Source: Pinus tabuliformis (Eukaryota; Streptophyta; Pinopsida; Pinales; Pinaceae). Taken from it: a stretch of 64,000 nucleotides of DNA. Positions 46,171 through 56,639 of this stretch are shown in pieces. Numbering within the stretch: position 1 is the stretch's first letter; each line of letters opens with the position of its first letter. The stretch spans positions 826,964,757 through 827,028,756 of the forward strand of contig CM062814.1 in NCBI GenBank assembly GCA_031772625.1, written 5' to 3'. The position numbers and the translations under genes were made by a program. Below the pieces are notes generated by a model, which saw only the letters and a program-made list of their open reading frames with translations, ran no database searches and was not told the origin of the DNA.

Positions 46171-46431
46171 TGAAATAGATAGCAGAGATAGAGGAACATG
46201 ATGGACAACGTGGATGCTTTCTTTTGACTGAAATCTGAAAGGGAAATGAATGAACGGGAGCTTTATGAATCTCTGAAGGTGACTTCTTCACTAGCAGAGA
46301 TACTTGGTATTTTTTAGGCTTACTTGATCCTGATGCTCCTTTCTACAATGTTTTCTTCTACTTCACGATCTTCTCAGGGTCAAGCACTAGAAGAGCTGGT
46401 GATTTATGAGGATTTCTTCGATTGTGTCTCA

Positions 46432-46499
46432 CGAACTGAGCCAGAACTGCAATGTGGAGTCGCCAAAGGTTGGTCTTCCTCCAGTGGAGTCACCAGATA
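46432..46499 (-). other. F leader with two tRNA-Arg primer-site-like motifs
   Basis: The minus strand reads TGGTGACTCCACTGGAGGA and, about 30 bases later, TTGGCGACTCCACATTGCAG. The first agrees at 16 of 18 bases with the complement of the plant tRNA-Arg(ACG) 3' end (TGGCGACTCCACTGGGGA, recalled). Both lie more than 110 bases from the LTR, where a proper tRNA-Asp site already sits. Confidence 0.55.
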
Positions 46500-46591
46500 G
46501 ATGATTACAACCAAAAATGTGCCCAGACTTTGTCTATCATCAAAATCTGGAACTGTGTCGTCTCCCAGGGAAGCTGAGCTTTAATCTCCTC

Positions 46592-46609
46592 TCCTCGGCA
46601 ACGGCGCCA
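46592..46609 (-). other. F primer binding site, tRNA-Asp
   Basis: The minus strand reads TGGCGCCGTTGCCGAGGA five bases from the 5' LTR, matching plant tRNA-Asp at 17 of 18 bases. The same primer is used by element C. Confidence 0.85.
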
Positions 46610-46614
46610 ATCAA

Positions 46615-48266
46615 TGTTATCACCCCAAGAAACTCTCCTAGGTTGTATCTCAGAGATGCTCGGGAACATTACAAACTCAACAAAATGTTGGAAATGGATG
46701 AATGGAAGGAATGATGCATATTCAAGCCAGATAACCACTTCTACTATGCTTAAGTACAAACATGGGTGAACACCCCCAGATTACAAGGCTTTAGACCACC
46801 AATTACTCATGAATACTGACCACACCAGCAGATGCACAAGACCATGTGATGGATGGCTGCAACCAGTAAAGAGGTCTGCAAGTCTATTTCCTAATGCACA
46901 GACAGGATGATAGCTCTCTGGCACTAAGTAAATAGAAACCTGCATAACACATTCAATGATACATACTAGACTTCAACACAGAGGTGGGATGACAGCCCCT
47001 CTAATGCTAAATATCAAGAGCACATGAATAAATGCATAACATGCATAGCCTAGAACAGAGTAGAAGTGGAAAGTGAGAAATTAATAGCAAAAGAAGCTTG
47101 TATTAGCTGAAAATGAAGACCAGACGCTGCAAGTATCAAAGTAGTTACAGTCTCCAGAAGTTGAACCTTACATCAAAACAACAACCATCAACCATCATCC
47201 CTGATTACATCTCTGTTCTGGGTATATATAGATTTTGACTACAAAGATAAGTTGTTGTCTATGAGCAGAGGGGTCATAATGGACCACCTACCACTTTAAC
47301 TCTCTGATGGAGTCTCTGCTACAATCTGCGTGCTTTAATGAACAAAATTAATCTTCTCTGATATTTTGTTGTCCTTCTCAAACAGGTGGAGTGTGGTATA
47401 GAAGACATTCCATGACTGATAAATGCTTGTAACTGCTCGAGGAACGTCCTTTTCTTCTTGGCCATACTTTTTGTTGAATGCAGTTGTTGAGGAGTAACTG
47501 CGCCGGGTATAGGTAGTTGGCCACCTTCGTCCTTCGGGAGCACAGAATGGTTATGGACGTGGATAGTCGGGAAGGATGGAGAAGGGAAATCGGCTGTTGG
47601 ATCGCAGAGATGGATGACAGAGATCTCTTGGCATGGAGTATAGGGCGGAACGGAGGCAAAATGATTGTGAGCCGTCAGATCTGGCAGATGGACAACGGAG
47701 ATCGGCTTACAGGAGGTATCAGGAGAAAACATGAACGGACAAACGTGGGCCATCAGATCGCGGTCGGGCAGATCCGATGGCTATCGGGCAGAAGAGTAGC
47801 GCGGGAGATAACACGCGGGGACGGGTGAGATGGGCGGTAAGTGGTATGTATCGCACCGCTTATGGGGGTCAGGGAGTAATCGTACGCGGGCGCGTGATCA
47901 CAATCAGTGCTTGACACGTGGCAGAGGGGAGCGAATGACGTCCGATCATGTCAGCGATGATCGGATGGTGGAAGATTGGCGCACATGTTTTTTGTCGGAT
48001 GTGGCCGGGGACCGTTAGATTAGGATGCGGCAAATTAACGGTTGTGATTGCGGCGGAGGGTTTATGAAGGTATGCAAACATATAAGCGTGGGGTCACGTG
48101 GTTATGGTGATATGGGACCTTAAACTTAGTGCTTGGGGCTTTGAGATTGGAGGTTTATGCCGGGTGGGAAGAAAACGGAGGTAGCGGGATGAAAGAGATG
48201 GAGGAAGATGACTGGTGCAGACCTGCATTTGACCCTCAAATGTTGAAGTATGTAGCAGAGCTAACA
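46615..48266 (-). repeat. F 5' LTR (1652 bp)
   Basis: It matches 42483-44193 from TGTTATCACCCC to GAGCTAACA. The minus-strand TATA box is at about 47220-47228. It is followed by GGAGG. Confidence 0.9.
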
Positions 48267-48271
48267 GGAGG
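48267..48271. repeat. Target site duplication of F, right copy (GGAGG)
   Basis: Identical to 42478-42482. G LTR sequence resumes. Confidence 0.85.
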
Positions 48272-48364
48272 ATAAGTAAAACAAGACTTATAGATGTAAA
48301 AAGAATTTATAGGTACATGTGAATTTGAATTTATAGTTGCAAGTGAAAATCAAAAGGAAGGCCA

Positions 48365-48625
48365 GTAGAAACAACACATGGTTTTGGAAATCCATCCAAA
48401 TATTCTATAGGGGTAAAAGGAAAAATAAAAATACTTTACTAGCCATGGATTTACCAAAGAACACATGGTTTTTCAAAATCCATGGGAAGAGAGAAAAAGT
48501 AATGGATTTTTTTGGAAATCCATCCAGATATTCTATAGGGGTAAAAGGCAAAATAAACATACTTTACTAGCCATGGATTTACCAAACAGCACATGGTTTT
48601 TCAAAATCCATGGAAAGAGAAAACA
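48365..48625. repeat. Tandem repeat of about 129 bp in the G LTR
   Basis: Two copies are marked by GGAAATCCATCCA(A/G)ATATTC and ACATGGTTTTTCAAAATCCA (48461 and about 48590), with scattered ATGGATTT words after them. Confidence 0.8.
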
Positions 48626-49839
48626 AGTCATGGATTTAGAAAACAAACCATGGATGTTTGAAACAGTACATGGATTTGAAAACATGATGGATTTATAAAT
48701 CATTCTAATAAATACTTTGAAATTTGAATTATGAATTTCATCAAAATATTTGGAAATATTATTTAAAATATATTATTTTTTCTTTTTCCAAATATTTTGT
48801 GACAAAATAAAGTATTCAAAAGATGATGAAAAGAAAAAATGACAGAAATAGAACTCACATGTAGAGCAATCAGATTAAAGAGGGCAGTTAACTGATTTTT
48901 TGAAGACAATTTCAACCCTTTTTTCAAGGGATGAAGATCAGTTTATGACACCTAGCTGCAGAAGATCAGCACATTGAGGACAGATTTCCGACATTCAGAA
49001 AACCAATTCTAGAGTTTAATGAACAATTCAATATTTCTAGCAGATAATTTGGAGATATTATGTTATTTTTAGTTTATTATTTAGATTTTTCCAAAATTTG
49101 TTAGAGAATATTTTGTAATCAGTTCCTTTTTTGGAATCTAAATATATTTTAGCATAAATTCTATAAATATGTTGTAATAGGACTTAGAGTGTGTTGGGAC
49201 TTGTACTAAGAAAGATTACCATTGACTGTAAGCTGATCACTGAGATTGAGTGACCAATTTTCAGTAATACAGAAAGCTTTTTCAGGATTCCTATGTCAGA
49301 CTTATTGGTGAAGTTATCTTCTCTTGTTAATGTGTTCTTCTTTGTCAATTCATATGTTTCTCTTATTCATTTTGTTCAAAGAAAAATAAGAATCTGAATT
49401 TGTTTAAGTACACTCAATTCTATCTTTTGAACAATTTCAATGTTTTCAACTGAAATTAAACACTAGAATTCTTAATTGCTCTATGTTTAATGGATCCTTA
49501 AACTTTCCATCTTTTCCATCTCAAAAAACTCTTAAGATCTAATAAGTTTGCCTACCTTGCCCTATTAAACTCATCTATCACTGCTGTAATTGATCAACTT
49601 GAAACTTAATTGACTCCATTTCCCAATGGCTTTCCCTTCCTGTTCCAACCAAACCATCTCAAAAACCAAACCTTGAATTTAACATCTAGCCTAATATATT
49701 ATAAAGCAAACAAAGCTAAATATAACAGAGAGATCCCTCTCTAATTTCAGGAGGTCTAGCTCTTAGACTTAAAAGCGATTCTGTGGTTACCTTTGCAATT
49801 TCTTTCACAGCCTTAAGAAATTACAGAGTGCTAACATTG

Positions 49840-49860
49840 TGGCAACCATACTGAGGAATG
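49840..49860 (+). other. G primer binding site (tRNA-Arg-like)
   Basis: TGGCAACCATACTGAGGAATG lies three bases after CTAACA. It shares ACCATACT with the B site and resembles the TGGCGAC-type tRNA-Arg sites. The exact tRNA is not certain. Confidence 0.5.
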
Positions 49861-49947
49861 AATGGTTTCATTTTCCTCATAAAAAATATTAAATTCATAT
49901 CAAACTGTTGATGGTGGACAATAATCAGACACATAAAGGTTGAATGT

Positions 49948-50060
49948 TTCACCGGCGACTCCATGTTCAAGAATCCAGAGCTCAAAGCTTTCATGGCGAC
50001 TTCATTGTCAAAAAAATCCAGATTGTAGAACACTCATGGTGACTCTGCAATGTGAAGGTC
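49948..50060 (+). repeat. G leader: three GGYGACT motifs about 42 bp apart
   Basis: CGGCGACTCCATGTT, TGGCGACTTCATTGT and TGGTGACTCTGCAAT begin at about 49952, 49995 and 50037, with AATCCAGA between. They resemble both the tRNA-Arg primer-site sequence and the leader motifs of F. Confidence 0.6.
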
Positions 50061-50095
50061 TGTAATTTCATCAATTATTATTGATTTTTTTCAAT

Positions 50096-51302
50096 ATGAG
50101 TTCAATAATAGAACGTAGGTATGCTCATATGGACAGATCTAGTATCCCTAGATTTCTACATCGCATGCCTTGTATAGATTGGAAATCATATTTGCTAGAG
50201 TTCAAAGATGAGAAAGGTAATAACGTTGCTTTACATCTTACCAAATTCCATATGCATTTATGGAGGCTTTAGGTTGAATGAAATGAAGATTGTCTTATGA
50301 AGATGTTCATGCTTACTTTGGAAGGAAATGTCAGGTATTGGTATGAAAATTTTCCAGCTACTAGTATATGTTATTTAAATCATTTTCATACTATATTTTT
50401 TGAGAAATACAAAGATGATTATCCATCTTTGTAGCTGGTTCAAAACTGCTATGATCATTTTGAAAGTTTTATTCAATACCTGGTAGGTTACTATGAAGAT
50501 GATCAATTTATGGATGATGAGATTATAGAGGCTATTCATGAGAGACCTTTCAACCATGAAGAAGTTGAAGAAGTTGGCTGCTATGACACTCAAGAAAAAT
50601 TTCAGCAAGTAATTATTTCTTCCATCATTGAAAATAAAGCAAATCTGCATTTCAATGACTTAATTTCACATGAACTTGTAGATGACATTTCATAGCCTCT
50701 ATACATTTAAGAAGAACAAGAGAACAAGCAACCCAGTTTTAATGAAGAAACAAAGCTTACAGATGATAGTTTGCAGTGATCTTCTTAGATTTTGAAAAAT
50801 GAAAATGATCATTCTAGTTTCCTTGCATTCCCTTCTTCCCTTGAGTTTTTAATCTAGATTTTTTTCTTCTTTTGAAAATCAGAATTATGAGTTTGCTAGC
50901 ATAGATACTCAAGAAAGCCATGATTCATCCATTATTTTCAGCAATAATATATAGCAAGTTTGTTCCTTTAAACTTAATGTATATTTTTTTGAAGAGAAGA
51001 TTGTTTTAGACCCCATGGGTGTAGACCTTTTTATTATTCAAGATGTGGATACCTTAATTGAAAATCTGCCTCCAGTTTTAGATAATGAAGATTTTGCTGA
51101 AGAAGAACAAGCTGTCCAAAAACCTGTGGATGTTATTGTTGTGGATGAATTGGTTGTTTCAAATAAAGATAGTAAGATTGATGAACAAATTACTCCCTTT
51201 CCATTAGAAGGCAGTCCTTTTGTAGATCATCAAAATGTAACTTTCCATGTTTTTGAAGATCCTCTAGCCAATCTATTGCGGTCATCAAGGAAATGGTTGT
51301 AA
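50096..51302 (+). pseudogene. G gag-like region (fossil)
   Basis: Plus-strand translation starts MSSIIERRYAHMDRSSIPRFLHRMPCIDWKSYLLEFKDEKGNNVALHLTKFHMHLWRL. ML-LEGNVRYWYENFPATSICYLNHFHTIFFEKYKDDYPS follows, a gag capsid pattern (L-G---YWY-N-P--SI----F---F--KY). The remainder is acidic with no recognised domain and no zinc knuckle. No pol motif follows before the 3' LTR. Fossil with many breaks. Confidence 0.6.
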
Positions 51303-51754
51303 TTATGTTTGTAAATTATGGTGAATAGTTTCAGTGGTAGTTTTTGTTGCAAGTGTCATATATTTTTTGCCTTCTCATGAGAAGTATGAGCAAAATTAAG
51401 TTAAGTATCCATTTGATTAACTGGTAGCATTGGAAACTTGTTATTACTTGATATTGCAATCATTTCAGCAGATTAGAGTGAGTAGGCGTGATGAATAAGC
51501 TCCACTCTTTGAGCATTATTTTCAATTTCAATTTGTAGTAGAGTTTTTAGTTTTCAGTATACAATTCAGATTTCAGTTTAAAGAATGGATTTGATTCAGT
51601 TTGAGGATTAGAACATATTATCAATTGGTTTTCAGTTGCAGTGGTTTCATGGCAGAGCATGTTGCAGGCTTGGGTTCAGCCAAATGGATCAAGCTACTAG
51701 TCTACGATGTTCTTTGGCACCTCACTGGGAAGATGTCATCCCCATTGGAGCCAC
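51303..51754 (+). other. G 3' untranslated part and purine tract region
   Basis: No gene. The last 46 bases (CACCTCACTGGGAAGATGTC and on to ATTGGAGCCAC) closely resemble the equivalent end of F (CACAGGGAGGATCTCATCCCC...GGAGCCAG), directly before the TGTTAG start of each LTR. Confidence 0.6.
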
Positions 51755-51774
51755 TGTTAGGGTTCTACAATATA
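51755..51774 (+). repeat. G 3' LTR, first 20 bp (continues at 60452-60461)
   Basis: TGTTAGGGTTCTACAATATA matches the G 5' LTR start. It resumes after H as GGTAATATGT before J cuts in. The ATATA at its end is the H target site. Confidence 0.65.
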
Positions 51775-52107
51775 TGTTAGGTCCATATACTACTAGTGTA
51801 ACCCCTTATTGTTATTAGTGCAATCCCCTTATTATATTGTTGTGCCCATGTAGTCCCACTATTGTTATTATTGTGCCCCACAGAAGCCCACTATTGTTAT
51901 TATTGTGCACTTACATTATTGTTGTTATGTCGGCTCTAATTATAGTATGACCCCTTAGACTCCTATATATAGAAAGGAGGTATTGTAATTTGTATCATCC
52001 ATGAATCGTTCATTTTTGTAATGTAAAGGAGGTTGCCCCCTTGAAGAGGCTGATTTTTAAGTTGTTGATCTATCTTTTCTATCTTTTTGTGAGTTGGTTT
52101 CATAACA
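51775..52107 (+). repeat. H 5' LTR (333 bp)
   Basis: From TGTTAGGTCC to TTTCATAACA. It has a TATA box (CTATATATAG, about 51963-51972), a T/G-rich repeated phrase CTATTGTTATTATTGTG and a polyA-signal-free end. It matches 60114-60446. Confidence 0.9.
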
Positions 52108-52109
52108 TT

Positions 52110-52121
52110 TGGTATCAGAGC
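52110..52121 (+). other. H primer binding site, initiator tRNA-Met
   Basis: TGGTATCAGAGC, two bases after the LTR, is the standard plant initiator-Met site. Confidence 0.9.
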
Positions 52122-52179
52122 TTTGAATTATAGGGTTTCGCTACTCCAAACAGTTCATCGTGGCATTTCTGATATAAAT

Positions 52180-52560
52180 TTTTCTCTACGAAGTTTTAGA
52201 AGTAAAAAAAAAACCCATTTGAGCCAAAATCATTCTAAACCTCTAGTCTGAATTTCAGATATTGTCTCACTATATTTTAGGAGATATGATCTGAGGAAGT
52301 TAGGGTTTTTGCAAACTCCATAATTCCATCACAAATACGACCTCGCGGAATATTCACTATAATTTTTTTTCTACGAAGGTTTAGACTCTTAAATTAAAAC
52401 ACATTTGAGACGAAATATTGATGAAGCTCAGACCCGAATTTCAGATCTTGTTTCGCTATATTTTCAGAGATATGGTCCAAGGAATTTAGGGTTTTTGAAG
52501 GCTCCCGAATTACATCCCAAATAGTTGACTTGGGGACAATCATCATAACTTTCTCTTTGA
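52180..52560. repeat. H leader: two tandem units of about 185 bp
   Basis: Both units hold TCTACGAAG(G)TTTAGA, CATTTGAG, GAATTTCAGAT, CTATATTTT, AGAGATATG and TTAGGGTTTTTG in the same order; a third starts near 52540. Non-coding. Confidence 0.8.
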
Positions 52561-52780
52561 GCATCAGATTGAAATTTCATAAAAGGTTACAGAAATAGGA
52601 TGTCTTCAGGTCCTAATGTCGAAACAATGACACGTGGAACTTCGTACAAGTTCGCTCTACTGAAAAAAGTATATAGTCAGCTCATCTTGGAAGGTTGGGC
52701 ATAACTCTTTCTTGGAGAATCAAATATTGATTAGACTGGTGAGGTTAGAAAGAGGACTCAGAGGGATACCATAGGTCAAA

Positions 52781-52785
52781 ATTTT
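52781..52785. repeat. Target site duplication of I, left copy (ATTTT)
   Basis: Pairs with ATTTC at 58390-58394 (4 of 5). Confidence 0.7.
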
Positions 52786-52963
52786 TGTTGACACCTAATC
52801 CTTGTGATTGGGTGGATTATTGTAAATAGATAAATAGGAAATATGAACAGTCATCGGGAGACGAACTAAACAGTCTCTCCCTCATGTATATAATGAGGAC
52901 CTACCTGATGGAATAAGACAGTCAATTTATTTCTGCCCTATGGAGTTACTGCCTGGCCTGACA
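52786..52963 (+). repeat. I 5' LTR (178 bp)
   Basis: From TGTTGACACC to GGCCTGACA, with TATATAA at 52887-52893. It is followed without gap by TGGTATCAGAGCC (52964-52976), the tRNA-Met primer site. Confidence 0.92.
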
Positions 52964-52976
52964 TGGTATCAGAGCC

Positions 52977-53982
52977 AGCTCCTTTTTTTAGCCTTTATGT
53001 CTTTGTAACTCCTGGTCTGCTCCACTGCTCTCCATATAATTCAGTGATTGAGTGCCTGTATGCCTGCTCTCTGTCTACCATATTCTGTTTATACAGACCT
53101 GCGCCTGACATTCACCTGAACGATGCAAACGTTCTCTGGCTGTCCTGACATAGAATCCATAAACGTTTCATAGTGTTAGCGCTTTCCTTCACTTCCGCGT
53201 GCCTTGCTAGGCTGACCTGTACTATGGCTATTTTGAAACGTTGTCACGCTATTTTGAAAGTGTATACATTGGCTCCAGAAACGCTGTCACATATATACGC
53301 TGTTTTGAAGCTGTGATTGTGGAGTATACCACCGACAGTTGTTGATGTTGCATTGGTTTCTATGTCACAAAACGCCCACCGCCATCACTGCAAAGCGTAG
53401 CTTTCCTGTCTTGAAAGAGCCAGAAGCTCATGACAACACCTGGGATCATTTGAAGGAACGCCATTGCTGTTCATTGACTTTTGTGTGGTTAAATGAGACA
53501 AGGTGCATCCAAAGAGGCCGAGTTCCCAATAGAAGAAGCCCTGCCACTGCACGATCTTAAGAGACCACGCACCACTGCTCCTCTCCCATGGGAAGTCATC
53601 ATGCCTACGTGCTTCATTGTATGGTAACGTGTGCTTCGCGTATATTACATTACCATTGGAGCATTAAAAACGTTGAAGTGATATGTAATATGTAATATTT
53701 GAATGTAATGGGCGTATATTACATTACCATTGGAGCATTTAAAACGTTGAAGTGATATGTAATATGTAATATTTGAATGTAATGATGGATGCTTTTATAT
53801 CAAACATTGGAGGCATTTGAAGAAAATACGTTTGGAGAAAATATGTTGCATAAAGTTGTAGCGTGAGGTATTGACGTACATATTGGTATATGAGGAAGAG
53901 ATTTGAAATCTTTTGAGAATGCCCTTTTGAGTACAATTTTACTATATATTGGCAGAAGTATTTTTCTATCAGCAGAAGTTTT
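52977..53982 (+). other. I leader: no gene, one tandem duplication
   Basis: This is non-coding leader. At 53638-53785 a 74-bp unit (GCGTATATTACATTACCATTGG...) is present twice almost unchanged. Nothing else is recognised. Confidence 0.75.
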
Positions 53983-54939
53983 TTGTACAGAATGCATTCG
54001 ATCATATCCATGGTGGGAATAGTTCTCACTATCAAGGAGAACTATCCTAAATGGTCCCGGATGATAAAACACACCCTCATTTTCAATGAGTTGTGGAAAG
54101 GAGTGTGTGTTGGAGAAGGAGACAATGACCTAGTACAACCTACCTCAGACAAAGAGCTCATCATTTGGGAAAACAAGAACAACAAAGCTTATGCATTAAT
54201 CGCAGCATCTGTAAATGAAGAGGTGAGTCGCCATATTTCGTCATATTCAACTGCCTTTGAAGCCTTGCAAAAGCTGAAAGAAATCTATGACTCACATTCT
54301 GCACTTGAAGTTGTCCAACTCATGATTAAACTCTTCACTCTTGAACTACAAAATAATTATCCTCTTGCTCTTGCATCTGAAGTAAAATCTATAATGCATG
54401 ATATCAAATCCACTAAGGTTGAATTGGATATTCCTCTTATCGCTTTTCTCAAGGCACTTTATCCTACTTACTCCAATTATCTTGAGTCATTGCAAGCAAA
54501 TGGAAATCTCAAAGATATAACCTTTGACTCTCTTGTGAAAAAGTTTGCTGAAAGAGAGAAAGCTTTTGGAAAGAAGACAACCTCCGAATCTTCTGAAGAG
54601 ACTGTGTGCCTTGCTCATAAAGAAAAGAATCCTGCTCAAGATTCTACAAGAGGAAGAGGTGGACGAAGAGGAAGAGGAAGATATTTCAGAGGCAGGGGGG
54701 GCAAACATTCTCAAGGAGAAAAGGAAAATTTTCCCTACATTCACTGCAAAAGAAATGGATCACATGATGCCTCTACATGCAAGCTACCACTGGACAAAAT
54801 AGAGCAGAAAAGAAACCAACAGAAAGGTAAAAATGATGATACAGACAAAGGTAAAGCACCTGAATCCACTCACTATGTTGTGGCACAATGTAACATTGGA
54901 GTAAATGAAGATTTATTTAATGCTTCAATTGCTTCTTGA
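53983..54939 (+). pseudogene. I gag region
   Basis: Copia gag pattern: ENYPKWSRMIKHTLIFNELWKGV (YPxWSxxM), ELIIWENKNNKAYALIAASVNEEV, AFEALQKLKEIYDS, then FLKALYPTYSNYLESL. An arginine-glycine tract (RGRGGRRGRGRYFRGRGG) precedes a cysteine-histidine box region (HCKRNGSHDASTC). It would form the particle and bind RNA. Fossil. Confidence 0.8.
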
Positions 54940-56240
54940 AAAAATGATTGGTTGCTTGATTCAGGAGCAACCTGTCACATGACTCATAGAAAATATTTTT
55001 TTGAAGATTTCACTTACAATGTTGATGGAGCAGTATACTTTGCAGATCAATAAAAAATCAAGCCATTAGGGCTTGGCACAATCAGGCTTAAACTGCCTGG
55101 TCTTCCAGACTTTCTTCTGGATCATGTTCTATATCTCCCACAACTCAAAAGAAACTTGCTATCCTTGGTCCACATCCGCTAGCAAGGTGACTCCATTCAT
55201 ATGTTTGATGGCAAGCTTGAGGTAAGAAAAGCATCTGACCACTCACTTGTCATGAGGGGAATAGAAGAAAAAAGGCTTCTCAAACTGCAAGGAACCTCTG
55301 CTCATGCACAACATTTCTCATACAATGCTCATCATGAAGAAGGTACACTTCCATCAAGTTTATTATGGCATGCTAGATTTGGACATTTGAACTATGACAG
55401 TCTCCGCTTATTGAAGAAAAATGGTGTTGCTGGTTTGCTTACAATTCCTAGGAAACTTAAGCAATGTGATTCTTGCATTCTAGGAAAGCATAGCAAACAG
55501 TCTTTTCATGATTCACATTCAAGAGCACATAGGAAGCTTGAACTCATTCATTCAGATTTATGTGGTCCAATGCCTGTTCCTTCTGCAAATGGAAATAAAT
55601 ATATCATGACATTTATTGATGACTACACCAGAATGTGTTGGATTTATTTATTGAAGAACAAATCTGATGCTTTTCAAACATTCAAGAATTTTCATAAATG
55701 GATTGAAAATGATGCACAATCTCATATTGGGTCTATTCTCACTGATAATGGAAAATAATACACATCAAATGAATTTGAAAACTATCTCTGCCAACATGGG
55801 ATCAAACATCAAACAACTGTGCCTTATAATCCCCAACAAAATGGTGTAGCTGAAAGAATGAATAGGACAATCTTAAATATGGTACGATCCATGCTTTTCT
55901 TCAAAAATGTAAAGATAATGTTTTGGGCTGATGGTGTTCTATGTGCTGCATATATAAAGAATAGATGTCCATCTAATGCTATAAGAAACAAGACTCCTTA
56001 TGAAATGTGGTATGGACATGTTCCTTCGGTAAAACATCTCAAGGTTTTGGGTTCCACCTGCTATGCCTTGATACCAAAGTTACATAGAAACAAACGTGGT
56101 GCTAGAAGTCGTAAGTGTATCTTCCTGGGGTATTCAAACACCTCCAAATCATACCGCCTCTATGATGAACTAAATAAGAAGTTTGTTGTATCTAGAGATG
56201 TAATTTTCCTTGAATCATCCAAAATTGACAATGTTGTTGA
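54940..56240 (+). pseudogene. I protease and integrase region (fossil)
   Basis: DWLLDSGATCHMTH (protease DSGAT box) lies at about 54.94-55.0 kb. The pre-integrase part is LLWHARFGHLNYDSLRLLKKNGVAGL...CDSCILGKHSKQSF (HH-CC). The core is LELIHSDLCGPMPVPSANGNKYIMTFIDDYTRMCWIY, ILTDNG and VPYNPQQNGVAERMNRT. Then come KTPYEMWYGHVPSVKHLKVLGSTCY and KCIFLGYS, the GKGY-type tail of Copia integrases. Broken fossil. Confidence 0.85.
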
Positions 56241-56639
56241 GCGACAACTTGATCGCTTGGATAGATTCGCAAAAGCAAAATCATTTCAAGAATTTGATAA
56301 TCAGATTCCACATCTTGAAGGGGAGATTCCTATACTAGATCAACATGTGGAATCTTCTTCTGAAGAACACTCTCCCCCGCATGAAACTCCAACAACGGAT
56401 GATGCTTTAAGCGATGTGATTGATAGAATTGGGAGACTCAATCTTGATTCAATCCCAACTCAATCAACGGAGAAGCTTGGTCTATATAAAAAAGGTCCCC
56501 CAAAGTGGGTGACAAAGAAACTTGAAAGTGTTCATCCTGATGAAGTTGGAAAGATAGAAACCAGAAATTCAAACGGGAAAAATGGAGGTGATGTAGATGG
56601 CTCTAATTCACCTGTTGATATTGATGTTTCTTATGATTG

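Larger units (their letters stand above)
42483..48266 (-). mobile_element. F: LTR element with gag only (TR-GAG type), inserted in the G LTR (5.8 kb)
   Basis: LTRs of 1711 and 1652 bp flank 2.4 kb of interior that reads gag on the minus strand and has no RT, RNase H or integrase. It has a tRNA-Asp primer site next to the 5' LTR and perfect GGAGG target copies. The LTRs differ by several percent plus some length differences, so it is of middle age. It must have borrowed enzymes from another element to move. The coding part is close to whole with few breaks. Confidence 0.88.
41460..49836 (+). repeat. G 5' LTR (about 2.6 kb of own sequence, split by F)
   Basis: The two parts are 41460-42482 and 48272-49836. 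TGTTAG and CTAACA form inverted ends, and a primer site follows three bases later. It holds two tandem duplications (41875-42370; 48365-48625) and a TATA-like CTATAAATATG near 49160. Confidence 0.65.

Noticed and set aside
47517-48018. Open frames in the F 5' LTR (both strands)
   Set aside because: They overlap the LTR, are not kept in the partner LTR in the same form and have no domain.
54545-54802. Acidic frame within I gag
   Set aside because: Alternate frame of the arginine-glycine tract of I gag.
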